The notes: generated by a model from the sequence alone, not told the origin. Shown: positions 45,660 to 55,187, numbered from the stretch's first letter. The stretch: DNA of 64,000 nt from Rhizobiales bacterium UBA3584 (GCA_002375765.1 DFMV01000018.1:1248-65247); one strand, 5' to 3'. Numbers and translations are program-made.

Positions 45660-46808
45660 CTATTCGGACCAGGCCCAGTGCCCGGCGCCGAGCACCGGCG
45701 CTGCCTTGTCCAGGGTCAGTGGGCTGCGCGAAAAACTCAAGGGGGTGCGCAGGCCGGGAATGTCTTGGGGGGTGATTTTCAGACCGCGCGCGGCGACCTG
45801 GGGTTCGGCGAGAGCCTCGGCGACCGTATTGATCGGGCCGCATGGCACGCCGGCGATTTCGAGAGCGTCTATCAGCCGCGCTTTGGTCCAGGGGGCCGTG
45901 GCTTCGGCCAACAGGTCCGCGACCATGTCACGATTGGTCACGCGGTCGGAATTGGTCATTGCGCGCGGATCTGTCGCAAGTGTGGGGAGCTTTAGGACAG
46001 AGCACAGGGCCTGAAATTGTCTGTCATTGCCGCAGGCGATGATGACGTGCCCGTCGGCAACCGGGAACACCTGATAGGGAACGATGTTGGGGTGGGCGTT
46101 GCCCATGCGGGAGGGGGTTTTGCCCGAGACGAGGAAATTCATCGCCTGATTGGCAAGGACCGCCACGCCCACATCGAGGAGGGATAGATCGATATGCTGG
46201 CCCCTGCCCGAGCGCTGGCGCTCGGCCCAGGCGGCCTGCACGCCGATGACCCCATAAAGGCCGGTAAAGACATCGATCCAGGCGACGCCCACCTTTTGCG
46301 GTTCGCCCGCCGGATCGCCGGTCAGATCCATGATCCCGCTCATGCCCTGAATGAGAAAGTCGTAGCCGGGCTGGCTGGCGCGCGGGCCGGTCTGGCCAAA
46401 GCCGGTGATCGAGACATAGACGAGACCGGGATTGATGGCGGCCAGTGTTGGATAATCGAGGCCGTAGCGCGCGAGCCCGCCAACCTTAAAGTTTTCGATC
46501 AGAACGTCGGCATCGGCGATCAGCGACCTGAGCCGTTCGAGATCTGCCGGATCACGAAAATCGCAGACTACCGAGCGCTTGGAGCGGTTGGTGGCGTGGA
46601 AATAGGCGGCGACCTTTTCGGTGCCGCCCCTTTCGTCCTCGCGCTCGATGAAGGGCGGCCCCCAGCGGCGGGTATCGTCACCCTCGGGGCTTTCGACCTT
46701 GATGACCTCAGCGCCCAGATCGGCCAGCGTCTGGCCCAGCCACGGGCCGGCCAGGATCCGGGCCAGTTCGACCACACGCAGCCCGGCAAGCGGAGCCTCC
46801 GGCGACAT
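45660..46808 (-). CDS. CaiB/BaiF family (class III) CoA-transferase
   Basis: The 382-residue protein starts MSPEAPLAGLRVVELARILAGPWLGQTLADLGAEVIKVE, with the family's KVE and DDTRRWGPP motif and the Asp-bearing VLIENFKVGGLARYGLDY segment. Class III enzymes move CoA between organic acids. It follows gcdH in the same direction across a structured repeat. In other Proteobacteria such a gene next to glutaryl-CoA dehydrogenase activates glutarate with succinyl-CoA, so that substrate is the best guess. Confidence 0.9.
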   Translation of the reverse strand: MSPEAPLAGLRVVELARILAGPWLGQTLADLGAEVIKVESPEGDDTRRWGPPFIEREDERGGTEKVAAYFHATNRSKRSVVCDFRDPADLERLRSLIADADVLIENFKVGGLARYGLDYPTLAAINPGLVYVSITGFGQTGPRASQPGYDFLIQGMSGIMDLTGDPAGEPQKVGVAWIDVFTGLYGVIGVQAAWAERQRSGRGQHIDLSLLDVGVAVLANQAMNFLVSGKTPSRMGNAHPNIVPYQVFPVADGHVIIACGNDRQFQALCSVLKLPTLATDPRAMTNSDRVTNRDMVADLLAEATAPWTKARLIDALEIAGVPCGPINTVAEALAEPQVAARGLKITPQDIPGLRTPLSFSRSPLTLDKAAPVLGAGHWAWSE

Positions 46809-46814
46809 CAAAGC

Positions 46815-46916
46815 AGTTTCGCTTTTCTTCGAATCGCTCAAATTGCTTTTAAGTCCTTGTTTTGTCGCGCTTCCGAACCGCAAAAGTGGTGTCCACTTTT
46901 GCTGGCAGCGCTCTAG
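46815..46916 (+). repeat. structured repeat (type R), copy 1
   Basis: This copy fills the space between gcdH and the CoA-transferase. The hairpin GCAAAAGTGG (46880-46889)-TGT-CCACTTTTGC (46893-46902) is closed by GCGC on each side. The last bases (CTCTAG) cover the gcdH stop codon, so the repeat probably lies in the mRNA between the two cistrons. Confidence 0.75.
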
Positions 46917-48109
46917 AAAAACGCCTGCAAACCAGTTTGGGCGCGGCCCAGGATCAGCGCGTGAACATCATGGGTGCCCTCGTAGGTGTTGACCGTTTCG
47001 AGATTCTGGGCGTGCCGCATGATCTGATATTCGATCTGGATGCCGTTGCCGCCATGCATGTCGCGCGACTGGCGGGCAATATCGAGCGCCTTGCCGCAAT
47101 TGTTGCGCTTGACGATGGAAATCATTTCAGGCGCGAACCGACCCTCGTCCATCAGCCGCCCCACGCGCAGCGAGGCCTGCAGGCCCAGAGCGATTTCGGT
47201 TTGCATGTCGGCGAGCTTTTTCTGGAAGAGCTGGGTGGCGGCCAGGGGCCTGCCGAACTGCTTGCGATCGAGGCCATATTGGCGCGCCCGGTGCCAGCAA
47301 TCCTCAGCCGCGCCCATGGTGCCCCAGGAAATGCCGTAGCGCGCGCGATTGAGGCAGCCGAACGGTCCGCTCATGCCCTCGACATCGGGCAGCAGAGCGT
47401 CCTCGCCCACTTCGACCCCATCCATGACGATCTCGCCGGTGACCGAGGCCCGCAAGGATAGTTTTCCGCCGATCTTGGGGGCGGAGAGACCCTTGGTGCC
47501 ATTTTCCAGCACAAAGCCACGCACCTTGCCTTCGTGTGCGGCGGATTTGGCCCAGACAACGAAAACATCGGCGATGGGAGAATTGGAGATCCAGGTCTTA
47601 GAGCCGTGCAGGCGATAGCCGCCATCGATTTTTTCGGCGCGGGTTTTCATCCCGCCGGGATCGGACCCCGCGTCGGGTTCGGTCAGACCGAAACAGCCGA
47701 TCCACTCGCCACTGGCCAGTTTGGGGAGGTATTTCTTCTTCTGGTCTTCAGAGCCATAGGCAAGGATCGGATACATGACCAGCGAGGACTGCACGCTCAT
47801 CATCGAGCGATAGCCGGAATCGACGCGCTCGATTTCGCGCGCGATCAGCCCGTAGGCGACATAGGACGCGCCCAGCCCGCCATATTGCTCGGGAACCGTT
47901 GCGCCCAGAAGTCCGGCTGCACCGAAATCGGCAAAAATGGTCGGATCGACCCGCTCTTCGAGGTAGTCGTCAGCGACGCGCGGCGCCAGCTTGTCGGCGG
48001 CGAAAGCGGCCGCCGAGTCGCGGATCATACGCTCTTCTGCCGAAAGCTGGTCCTCGAGCAGGAGCGGATCGGACCAGCTAAAGCTGTTGCGGGCGGGTGT
48101 TTCGGCCAT
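46913..48109 (-). CDS. gcdH: glutaryl-CoA dehydrogenase (acyl-CoA dehydrogenase family)
   Basis: This FAD enzyme would oxidise and decarboxylate glutaryl-CoA to crotonyl-CoA in lysine, tryptophan or glutarate breakdown. The 398-residue protein matches family length and contains [39 protein letters not shown] and the catalytic base region [18 protein letters not shown] (Glu in TYEGTHD), as in known GcdH. It is transcribed with the CoA-transferase and faces away from a LysR gene. Confidence 0.92.
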   Translation of the reverse strand: MAETPARNSFSWSDPLLLEDQLSAEERMIRDSAAAFAADKLAPRVADDYLEERVDPTIFADFGAAGLLGATVPEQYGGLGASYVAYGLIAREIERVDSGYRSMMSVQSSLVMYPILAYGSEDQKKKYLPKLASGEWIGCFGLTEPDAGSDPGGMKTRAEKIDGGYRLHGSKTWISNSPIADVFVVWAKSAAHEGKVRGFVLENGTKGLSAPKIGGKLSLRASVTGEIVMDGVEVGEDALLPDVEGMSGPFGCLNRARYGISWGTMGAAEDCWHRARQYGLDRKQFGRPLAATQLFQKKLADMQTEIALGLQASLRVGRLMDEGRFAPEMISIVKRNNCGKALDIARQSRDMHGGNGIQIEYQIMRHAQNLETVNTYEGTHDVHALILGRAQTGLQAFF

Positions 48110-48211
48110 GATTTCTCCAGCAGACTATATCGGTTTTGGCCATCATATCGCTGGACCTCACGCCAAAATAATCCTAATTGATCGATAGTTGATGCATAAA
48201 CCGCATAGATC

Positions 48212-49099
48212 ATGAGCCGCCAACGCCGCTACCTGCCCTCCATCGGACAACTGGCCGCCTTCGAGGCCGTGCAGCGCACGGGCTCGACGATTGCCGCAGC
48301 CAAGGCGCTCGATCTTTCCCAGGGCACGGTGTCGCGTCTTGTAGCATCGCTCGAAACGCAACTGGGCCGTCCGCTGTTTTTGCGCCAGAACAAGCGGCTT
48401 TTGCCCACGCCGGCCGGTATCGATTATGCGCGGGACATCGCGGCAGCGCTCGATGCCATCGAGCGCGCCTCGATGCGCACCGCTGCCGATCTGGGCGGAG
48501 GCGCCCTGTCGCTGGCCATCCTTCCCGCATTCGGCACGCGCTGGCTGGCGCCGCGCCTTGGCGGTTTTCTCGCCGCGCATCCTGGGGTCACCGTCAATCT
48601 TTCAACGCGCATCCGCCCCATCGACTTTGCCGCCGAGCGGTTCGACGCGATGATCTATTTCGGGAGCGGCGAAGCGCCCGATGCCGGGCATATGCGGCTG
48701 TTCGACGAGCGGGTTACCGCGTGCGCCGCGCCGCATCTTCTGGCCAGCCATCCGATAAGCGTTCCAGGCGATCTGGCCGGTCTGCAGCTTTTTCAACTCG
48801 AAACCCGGCCGCGCGCGTGGGACGCATGGTTTGCCGGGCAAGGCGCGGCACCTCTGCCCGTTTCGGGCATGATGTTCGACCAGTTTGCCCTGATGATCGA
48901 GGCGACGATTGCCGGGCTGGGGGTGGCATTGCTGCCCCATTACATCGCGCAAAGCGAGATAGCGGCAGGGCGGCTGAGCCCGGTGCTCGCGTCTGCCGTT
49001 TCGGGCACCGGGTCCTACTGGCTGGCCTGGCCGCCGGCGCGGGAGACCTATCGTCCGCTTGTGGCTTTCCGCGACTGGCTGGCTGCCGAGGTGAGTTAG
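48212..49099 (+). CDS. LysR family transcriptional regulator (GcvA-like)
   Basis: The 295-residue protein has the LysR helix-turn-helix (SIGQLAAFEAVQRTGSTIAAAKALDLSQGTVSRLVASLETQLGRPLFLR) and a two-lobe effector domain (LSLAILPAFGTRWLAPRLGGF to [11 protein letters not shown]). It diverges from gcdH across a 102-base gap. LysR regulators normally control the divergent operon, so regulation of gcdH and the CoA-transferase by glutarate or a related acid is inferred. Confidence 0.92.
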   Translation: MSRQRRYLPSIGQLAAFEAVQRTGSTIAAAKALDLSQGTVSRLVASLETQLGRPLFLRQNKRLLPTPAGIDYARDIAAALDAIERASMRTAADLGGGALSLAILPAFGTRWLAPRLGGFLAAHPGVTVNLSTRIRPIDFAAERFDAMIYFGSGEAPDAGHMRLFDERVTACAAPHLLASHPISVPGDLAGLQLFQLETRPRAWDAWFAGQGAAPLPVSGMMFDQFALMIEATIAGLGVALLPHYIAQSEIAAGRLSPVLASAVSGTGSYWLAWPPARETYRPLVAFRDWLAAEVS

Positions 49100-49199
49100 A
49101 GCATTTCGGCGTTTCTTGGAATCGCTTCAATTGCTCTAAGCCCTTGTTTTGTAGCGCTTCCAGGATAAGTGGTACCCACTTATCCTGGAAGCGCTCTAG
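49100..49199 (+). repeat. structured repeat (type R), copy 2
   Basis: This copy begins one base after the LysR stop codon. It contains a perfect 19-base stem (49154-49172 with 49176-49194) around a TAC loop; the arms start GCGCTTCCAGGATAAGTGG. Flanks match copy 1 (TTTCTTGGAATCGCTTCAA, CCCTTGTTTTGTAGCGCTTCC). Confidence 0.8.
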
Positions 49200-49254
49200 G
49201 CTGAATCGACGTTCGGTCTTTGGTGCCCAAAAACAGCGCTGTCGATTGTGGAAA

Positions 49255-49366
49255 TGCTGCTGGACCCCGGGAACAAGCCCCGGGGTGACATGGAGGGGGT
49301 ACGGAAACGGCAATTGTCTCAAACCACCCTGTCATCCCGGCTCAGGGCCAGGGTGACAGAGTGGTG
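49255..49366. repeat. dispersed palindromic repeats (type D), copies 2 and 3
   Basis: Copy 2 (49255-49292) has arms ACCCCGGG/CCCGGGGT followed by GACATGG. Copy 3 (49324-49366) is inverted: ACCCTGTCATCCCGGC ... AGGGTGACAGAGTGGT. The pair forms most of the gap between the LysR gene and rhaM, together with the type R copy. No gene lies between 49100 and 49437. Confidence 0.65.
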
Positions 49367-49437
49367 AATGGGGAAGAACGGCGGCCAGCCCAGGCAGATG
49401 TCGATTGGTCCGGGAACCGCAACGCGGTCCAGTTGTG

Positions 49438-49755
49438 CTAGGGAAGCTCGAACATCTTGATGAGTTCGACCTGTACGGGCGAGCTGTCGGGGTTGGTTTC
49501 CATGATATCGCCCATCATGGCCCACCAGCGCCCCATGATTTCGGTTTCGGGCAACCGGTCCATGGCGTGATTTTCGGCTCGCACCAGCGTTGCGAACAGG
49601 TGATTGGTCTCGGGGTCGAGCCAGATCGTATAATCGGAAATGCCGCTCGATTTGAGCAGTTCGGCCAATTGGGGCCAGATCGCATCGTGGCGGCGCTTAT
49701 ATTCATCGGCCTGGCCCGGATTGAGGATCATGCGGAAAGCGATGCGTTCACCCAT
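49438..49755 (-). CDS. rhaM: L-rhamnose mutarotase
   Basis: The 105-residue RhaM/RhaU protein interconverts alpha- and beta-L-rhamnose so that the isomerase receives the right form. Family blocks are [43 protein letters not shown] and [18 protein letters not shown], which include the catalytic His and Trp pair. It is the last gene of the leftward rhaD-rhaI-rhaM operon. Confidence 0.95.
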   Translation of the reverse strand: MGERIAFRMILNPGQADEYKRRHDAIWPQLAELLKSSGISDYTIWLDPETNHLFATLVRAENHAMDRLPETEIMGRWWAMMGDIMETNPDSSPVQVELIKMFELP

Positions 49756-49766
49756 CCTTATCTCCT

Positions 49767-51053
49767 TTAGACGATGCCGCCGCTGCCGCCGGCACTTGCG
49801 GGCCTGATGGCGGCAACAGCGTTGCGGTAGCCCGAGCGCCGATAGACGCCTATCGGGTCGATGGCCGCGCCCTTGTTCCTTCGGGCCATGGCAAGGATGG
49901 GTTCGACATCGGTGCGGAACGCGCTTTTGAGCGTCTGGCTGGCCATCAGCGCGTCGTTGGTCTGCTGATGGTGCGCCAGGGCTTTGCGGTCAACGAGCAG
50001 GGCCTGGGCATAGGCGCGCTGGACCTCCATGGCGCTTTGCATCAGGCTTTCGATGGGATCGGTGACGTTGTGGCTCTGGTCGAGCATATGGGCGGGATCA
50101 AAACCCTTAACGCCGCGCTGTTCGGCATCGACCAGTTCGTTGAAAACCAGAAACAGGCGGTAGGGATCGATCGAGCCGGTATCGAGGTCATCGTCGCCAT
50201 ATTTGGAATCGTTGAAATGGAAGCCGCCCAGCTTTCCGAACTGGATGAGGCGAGCCACGATCATTTCAATGTTCACATTGGGGGCGTGGTGGCCGAGATC
50301 GACAAGGCAGAAGGCCTGCTCGCCCAGTTCCCGGGCGATCATGTAATTGGTGCCCCAATCCTGAACCACCGTCGAATAGAAGGCCGGCTCGTACATCTTG
50401 TGTTCGGTGAAGATGCGCCAGTCGGACGGCAGGGCTTTAACGACATCCTTCATGGAGGCCAGATAGCGCTCGAACTGGGCGGTGAAACTGGCCTGGCCGG
50501 GGAAATTCGAACCATCGCCAACCCAGACGGTCAGCGCCTTCGAACCAAGGGCCTTGCCGATTTCGATGCATTCGATGTTGTGATCGATGGCCTGCTGGCG
50601 GGTCGCCGCATCGGTGTGGCTGAGCGAGCCGAACTTGTAGGAATGGGCCTGGCCCGGCGCGTCGGAAAAGGTGTTCGAGTTCATGGCGTCGAACCCAAGC
50701 CCCACCTCGTCGCCCTTGGCTTTAAGGGCCTTCGGGTCTTCCTTGTCCCACGGGATATGCAGGGACACAGTGGGGGTTGCGCCGGTCAGCTGATGGATGA
50801 CGCCGCAATCTTGAAGCTTGTCGAAGATATCGCGCGGCTCGCCGGGGCCGGGAAAGCGGGCAAAGCGCGTGCCGCCGGTGCCGACGCCCCAGGAGGGGAC
50901 GGCAACGCCATAGGCGGCAACCTTTTCGGTGATCTTTTCGATGTCGATGCCGCGACGATCAAGGTGTTCGCCCAAAGCCGCGTAGTCGGCCTGGAGGGCC
51001 TTGTCGCGCCCGGAATTGGCTTCTCCGACCATATCCGTTGAGATTTTGCTCAT
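49767..51053 (-). CDS. rhaI: L-rhamnose isomerase
   Basis: RhaI converts L-rhamnose to L-rhamnulose. The 428-residue protein is of the proteobacterial (Pseudomonas stutzeri-like) TIM-barrel type. Metal- and substrate-binding segments are visible: [42 protein letters not shown] and [21 protein letters not shown]. The start is [20 protein letters not shown], 14 bases after the rhaD stop. Longer upstream frames overlap rhaD and are discarded. Confidence 0.95.
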   Translation of the reverse strand: MSKISTDMVGEANSGRDKALQADYAALGEHLDRRGIDIEKITEKVAAYGVAVPSWGVGTGGTRFARFPGPGEPRDIFDKLQDCGVIHQLTGATPTVSLHIPWDKEDPKALKAKGDEVGLGFDAMNSNTFSDAPGQAHSYKFGSLSHTDAATRQQAIDHNIECIEIGKALGSKALTVWVGDGSNFPGQASFTAQFERYLASMKDVVKALPSDWRIFTEHKMYEPAFYSTVVQDWGTNYMIARELGEQAFCLVDLGHHAPNVNIEMIVARLIQFGKLGGFHFNDSKYGDDDLDTGSIDPYRLFLVFNELVDAEQRGVKGFDPAHMLDQSHNVTDPIESLMQSAMEVQRAYAQALLVDRKALAHHQQTNDALMASQTLKSAFRTDVEPILAMARRNKGAAIDPIGVYRRSGYRNAVAAIRPASAGGSGGIV

Positions 51054-51067
51054 GACGGCCCCTTCCC

Positions 51068-53170
51068 TCAGCGCGTAAAGCTTTGCGCGTTGCCCGCGTC
51101 GACATTGATGATGTTGCCCGTCGATTTTGCCGACATGTCCGATGCCAGGAAATAGACGGCTTCGGCGATGTCCTCGGGAAACACCGAGCGCTTGAGCATA
51201 GAGCGCTGCCGATAATGCTCTTCGAGCTCGTCGGTATCCATCTTGTAGGCGGCGGCGCGCTGTTCTTTCCACTCGCCGGTCCAGATTTTCGAGCCGCGCA
51301 GGACGGCATCGGGGTTTACCACATTGACGCGGATCTGTTCGCCCGCGCCCTCGAGCGCCAGACAGCGCGCGAGGTGGATTTCGGCGGCCTTGGCCGTGCA
51401 ATAGGCCGACGCGTTGGGCGATGCGGCCAGACCGTTCTTTGAGGCGATGAAGACGACATTGCCGCCGATATTCTGGGCGCGGAACAGCCTGAACGCCTCG
51501 CGGCTGACCAGGAAATAGCCGGTCGAGAGGATATCCATGTTCCTGTTCCAGAGCTCGAGGGTGGTTTGCTCGATCGGCGCCGAGGAGGCCAGCCCGGCAT
51601 TGGACACCAGAATGTCGATGCCGCCGAATTCGACGACGCCGGCGGCAAACCCGTCGATCACAGCAGCTTCGCCGGTCACATTCATTTCGACGGTGCGCAC
51701 GACATCGGGGGAAAACGCGGCGATCAGTTCGTCCCTTGCCGCCTTGAGTCCGCCGGTGTCGATATCGGCGAGCACGACGCAGGCGCCTTCACGCAGCAGG
51801 CGAACCGCCGTTGCCTTGCCGATCCCGCCGGCGCCGCCGGTGACCAGCGCAACCTGTCCGGCGAGCGATTTGGGTTTCGGCATGCGCTGGAGCTTGGCTT
51901 CTTCAAGCAGCCAGTATTCGATATCGAAGGCTTCCTGCTCGGACAGGCCCTGATAGGTCGAAACCGAGGATGCGCCGCGCATGACGTTGATGGCGTTGAC
52001 GTAAAACTCGGCGGAAATCCGCGCCGTCGCCTTATCCTTGGCGAAGGTGAACATGCCGACGCCCGGCATCAGATAGACCACCGCATTGGGATCGCGCATG
52101 GCGGGGGAGTTGTCGTGCTTGCAGCGCTCGTAATAGGCGGCGTAGCCGGCGCGGTAGTCCTGGATCTGGCTCGCCAGATTATCGATCACGGCGTCAATGT
52201 CGGGATTGGCGGGATCAAAGGCGATCACCAGCGGCCGGATCTTGGTGCGCAGGAAGTGGTCGGGGCATGACGTGCCCAGGGCGGCGAGAGGCTCGAGATC
52301 GCTCGAATTGACGAATTGGAGCACGGCGTCGCTGTCGTCGAAATGGCCGACCTTGTGGCTGTCGGCGGAAATCATGCCGCGGATGGTTGGCATGAGGCGC
52401 GCGGCGATGGCGCGGCGTTGGTCAGCGGGGAGCGATTTGACCTTCTCGCCGCCGAACGCAGGCGATCGGGCGGTTTTGGTCTCGAGCCAGTCCATGGCGG
52501 TGTTGATGGTGGCGATTGTGGTTTCGTAGCACTGCCTGGGCGTATCGCCCCAGGTGAACAGGCCGTGGGATTCGAGGATGACCCCCTTGGCGTCTGGGTT
52601 TTCAAGGCAGAATTTTTCGAGCCAGAGACCGAGTTCGTAACCGGGCCGCTTCCAGGGCAGCCAGCCGATGGAATCGCCGAAAATCTCGTGCGTTAAGGCT
52701 CTGGAATCCTTTGCTGCCGCGATGGCGATGATTGCATCTGGATGCATGTGATCGACGAAGGGTTTGGGCACATAGGCGTGCAGCGGGGTATCGATGGATG
52801 CGGCGCGGGGATTGAGATTGAAGGTGGTGTGGGGAAGATAGCCCACCATCTCGTCCTCGAATTCAACGCCGCGATAGAGCGATTTGAGGGCGCGGAGCTT
52901 GTCCATATAGAGCGTGGAAAAGCCGTCGAGCTTGATGGTGCCCACGTCACCGCCAGAGCCCTTGACCCAGAGCACCTCGACCTTTTCGCCGGTCAGAGGG
53001 TCGGTTTCGAGGATTTTCGAGGATGTGTTGCCGCCGCCGTAATTGGTGACGCGCTTGTCCGAACCCAGAAGATTGGAGCGGTAAACGAGCCGCTCGGCCT
53101 CGGTCATGCCTGCCGCTTTGGCATCGTCCCACAGGTTTGCGATGCGCGCGGGCGCTGATGACGTGCTCAT
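51068..53170 (-). CDS. rhaD: bifunctional rhamnulose-1-phosphate aldolase / short-chain dehydrogenase
   Basis: The protein is 700 residues from the ATG at 53170, which has GGGAGGATTCC upstream. The N-terminal class II aldolase domain (about 1-400) carries metal-binding His residues in DHMHPDAI and the segment VILESHGLFTWGD. The C-terminal SDR domain (about 430-690) carries TGGAGGIGKA, NAG (VSNAGLA), Ser in IASKNGL and YCTAK. The aldolase would split rhamnulose-1-phosphate to dihydroxyacetone phosphate and lactaldehyde, which the dehydrogenase would oxidise. The same fused gene is known from rhizobial rhamnose operons. Confidence 0.94.
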   Translation of the reverse strand: MSTSSAPARIANLWDDAKAAGMTEAERLVYRSNLLGSDKRVTNYGGGNTSSKILETDPLTGEKVEVLWVKGSGGDVGTIKLDGFSTLYMDKLRALKSLYRGVEFEDEMVGYLPHTTFNLNPRAASIDTPLHAYVPKPFVDHMHPDAIIAIAAAKDSRALTHEIFGDSIGWLPWKRPGYELGLWLEKFCLENPDAKGVILESHGLFTWGDTPRQCYETTIATINTAMDWLETKTARSPAFGGEKVKSLPADQRRAIAARLMPTIRGMISADSHKVGHFDDSDAVLQFVNSSDLEPLAALGTSCPDHFLRTKIRPLVIAFDPANPDIDAVIDNLASQIQDYRAGYAAYYERCKHDNSPAMRDPNAVVYLMPGVGMFTFAKDKATARISAEFYVNAINVMRGASSVSTYQGLSEQEAFDIEYWLLEEAKLQRMPKPKSLAGQVALVTGGAGGIGKATAVRLLREGACVVLADIDTGGLKAARDELIAAFSPDVVRTVEMNVTGEAAVIDGFAAGVVEFGGIDILVSNAGLASSAPIEQTTLELWNRNMDILSTGYFLVSREAFRLFRAQNIGGNVVFIASKNGLAASPNASAYCTAKAAEIHLARCLALEGAGEQIRVNVVNPDAVLRGSKIWTGEWKEQRAAAYKMDTDELEEHYRQRSMLKRSVFPEDIAEAVYFLASDMSAKSTGNIINVDAGNAQSFTR

Positions 53171-53222
53171 GGAATCCTCCCAAGTGTGCAGGCGTATTTT
53201 TGTGCAATAACCACACGCAAAA

Positions 53223-53262
53223 CGATCAAAGTCAATCACTAACAATCACACACACCCAATCA
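53223..53262. promoter_or_regulatory. RhaR operator candidate controlling rhaDIM
   Basis: On the minus strand, TGATTG occurs at 53262-53257, 53248-53243 and 53238-53233, and TGATCG at 53228-53223. The last three are spaced exactly 10 bases apart. A TTGACT (-35-like) overlaps the third. This is the pattern of tandem half-sites used by DeoR-family repressors. Confidence 0.6.
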
Positions 53263-53282
53263 TGCTCGATAATGACACTTAT

Positions 53283-53298
53283 TGATTGACAGTGATCG
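53283..53298. promoter_or_regulatory. RhaR operator candidate controlling rhaRSTPQK
   Basis: On the plus strand, TGATTG (53283) and TGATCG (53293) lie 10 bases apart, the same half-site and spacing as in the leftward operator but pointing the other way. TTGACA at 53286-53291 overlaps and could be the -35 element. Confidence 0.6.
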
Positions 53299-53336
53299 TA
53301 TTTGGTGATGGCATGATGGACGGGAGGAGATGGTTC

Positions 53337-54149
53337 ATGCACGAACGCGAACGCCACAAGGTCATTCTGTCCGCCGTTCAGGCGCGACCGGTCGCGACCG
53401 TTTCCGATCTTGTCGATCTTACCGAAACCTCGGAAGCCACGATCCGTCGGGACATTGCCGCGCTGCATGTGCAGGGCAAGCTGCGGCGGGTGCGCGGGGG
53501 CGCCGAGGCGATCAACCCGCCGACCCAATCGGGACTGGTCGGGCGGCCGTTCAGCGTCAATGAATCGATCAACGTTCCGCTCAAGCGAGCCATCGCCAAA
53601 GCGGCGGTCGATCTGTGCTCGGACGGGGACTCGATCATCATCAATGGCGGGACGACCACCTATCAGATGGTGTTCCACCTGATCGCGCGGCGGCTGCAGG
53701 TCTTTACCAATTCGTTCCCGATTGCCAGCCACCTGCTGACCCATTCGAAAAACAGCGTGGTGGTGCCCGGCGGCACGATATATCGCGAGCAGAACATCAT
53801 CCTTTCGCCCTTTGAAAGCGATGTGACGCGGCATTTTTATGCGCGCCGCATGTTCATGGGCGCCCAGGGACTGGGGCGGCACGGGCTGACCGAGGCCGAC
53901 CCCTTGCTCATCCAGGCGGAAATGAAACTCCTGGGACAGGCCGACGAACTTGTCGTTCTCGCCGACTCCACGAAATTCCGCCAGCGCTCGAGCCTTATCC
54001 TGTGTCCGCTCGAACGCATCTCAACAATCATCACGGACCGCGGCATTCGCGACGAAGATCGTCAAATGCTCGAGGATCACGGCATCACACTCATCATTGC
54101 CGATGCCGGTGAGCGGTCGAACACGGAGGAAGCTTCGTCGGTCGCATAG
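53337..54149 (+). CDS. rhaR: DeoR family repressor of the rhamnose locus
   Basis: The 270-residue protein starts at MHERERHKVILSAVQARPVATVSDLVDLTETSEATIRRDIAAL after GGGAGGAG; the open frame reaches back to 53286. The N-terminal DeoR helix-turn-helix is followed by a sugar-phosphate-sensing domain (about 80-245) with INGGTTTYQMVFHL and DSTKF. In rhizobia the homologous RhaR represses rhaRSTPQUK and rhaDI. The adjacent TGATYG repeats are the likely targets. A pathway intermediate such as rhamnulose phosphate may be the inducer. Confidence 0.93.
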   Translation: MHERERHKVILSAVQARPVATVSDLVDLTETSEATIRRDIAALHVQGKLRRVRGGAEAINPPTQSGLVGRPFSVNESINVPLKRAIAKAAVDLCSDGDSIIINGGTTTYQMVFHLIARRLQVFTNSFPIASHLLTHSKNSVVVPGGTIYREQNIILSPFESDVTRHFYARRMFMGAQGLGRHGLTEADPLLIQAEMKLLGQADELVVLADSTKFRQRSSLILCPLERISTIITDRGIRDEDRQMLEDHGITLIIADAGERSNTEEASSVA

Positions 54150-54191
54150 GGGCCGGTGTCGATAAACAACCAAAGCTCCAGGGAGGACTTC

Positions 54192-55187
54192 ATGAGCTTG
54201 ATCAAAACCCTACTGACATCCACGGTCATTGCTGCATCCATGATGACAGTGACGGCGCCCGCCCAGGCCCAGACCCGCATTGCGGTGCTGGTCAAATCGC
54301 TGGGCAACGGCTTTTTCGAGGCCGCAGCACGCGGCGCAGAAGAAGCGGCAGAGGAAATCGGCGATGTCGAGATCATCTATACCGGGCCGACCGAGCCGAC
54401 GGCCGAGGCCCAGATCGAAGTCATCAACACGCTGATCGCACAGCAGGTCGATGCCATCGCCATCTCGGCCAACGACCCCGACGCCGTGGTTCCCGCGCTG
54501 CAGCGCGCAATGGAACGCGGCATCACGGTGGTTTCCTGGGATTCCGGTGTTGCGGAAGCCGGGCGTGAAATGCATCTCAACCCGTCCTCGAATGCGCTGA
54601 TCGGTGACACGATCATCCGTCTGGCCGCCGACCACCTTCCCGACGGCGGACAGGTTGCCATTCTTTCGGCCACCGCAACGGCCACCAACCAGAACATCTG
54701 GATCGAGGAGGCCCAGGCGGTTCTTCCGAACTATGAGGGGATCGAACTGGTCGACATCGTTTATGGCGACGACCTTTCGGACAAATCCTACCGCGAGGCC
54801 CAGGGCCTGATGCAGTCCTATCCCGAACTCGACGCCATTATTGCGCCGACCACGGTGGGCATCGTTGCAGCCGCCCAGGCGGTGACCGATGCGGGCAAGA
54901 TCGGCGAGATCAATGTGACCGGCCTGGCCCTGCCCTCGGAAATGGCGGGCCATATCGAGTCCGGCGCTTCGAAATCCTTTGCGATCTGGAATCCCATCGA
55001 TCTGGGCTATTCGATCACCCATATCGCCCATGCCCTGGCAACGGACGCGGCGACCGCCGAGCCCGGCGCGACCATCGGCATCGGCCGGGTGGGCGAGGTG
55101 ACAATCGGCGACAATGGCGAAGCCGCCATGTCCGAGCCGTTCACCTACGACGCCTCCAATATCGATGAGTACAAGGACATCTTCTAG
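54192..55187 (+). CDS. rhaS: rhamnose ABC transporter substrate-binding protein
   Basis: The 331-residue periplasmic protein starts after GGGAGGACTTC, with a signal peptide ending APAQAQ. The body is a type I periplasmic-binding fold (RIAVLVKSLGNGFFEAAARGAEEAA; IAISANDPDAVVPALQRAMERGITVVSWDSGV). It delivers L-rhamnose to RhaPQT. A hairpin follows and separates it from the ATPase gene. Confidence 0.95.
   Translation: MSLIKTLLTSTVIAASMMTVTAPAQAQTRIAVLVKSLGNGFFEAAARGAEEAAEEIGDVEIIYTGPTEPTAEAQIEVINTLIAQQVDAIAISANDPDAVVPALQRAMERGITVVSWDSGVAEAGREMHLNPSSNALIGDTIIRLAADHLPDGGQVAILSATATATNQNIWIEEAQAVLPNYEGIELVDIVYGDDLSDKSYREAQGLMQSYPELDAIIAPTTVGIVAAAQAVTDAGKIGEINVTGLALPSEMAGHIESGASKSFAIWNPIDLGYSITHIAHALATDAATAEPGATIGIGRVGEVTIGDNGEAAMSEPFTYDASNIDEYKDIF

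Noticed and set aside
49968-51041. 357-codon plus-strand frame opposite rhaI
   Set aside because: Antisense shadow of a highly expressed GC-rich gene; no motif or start signal.
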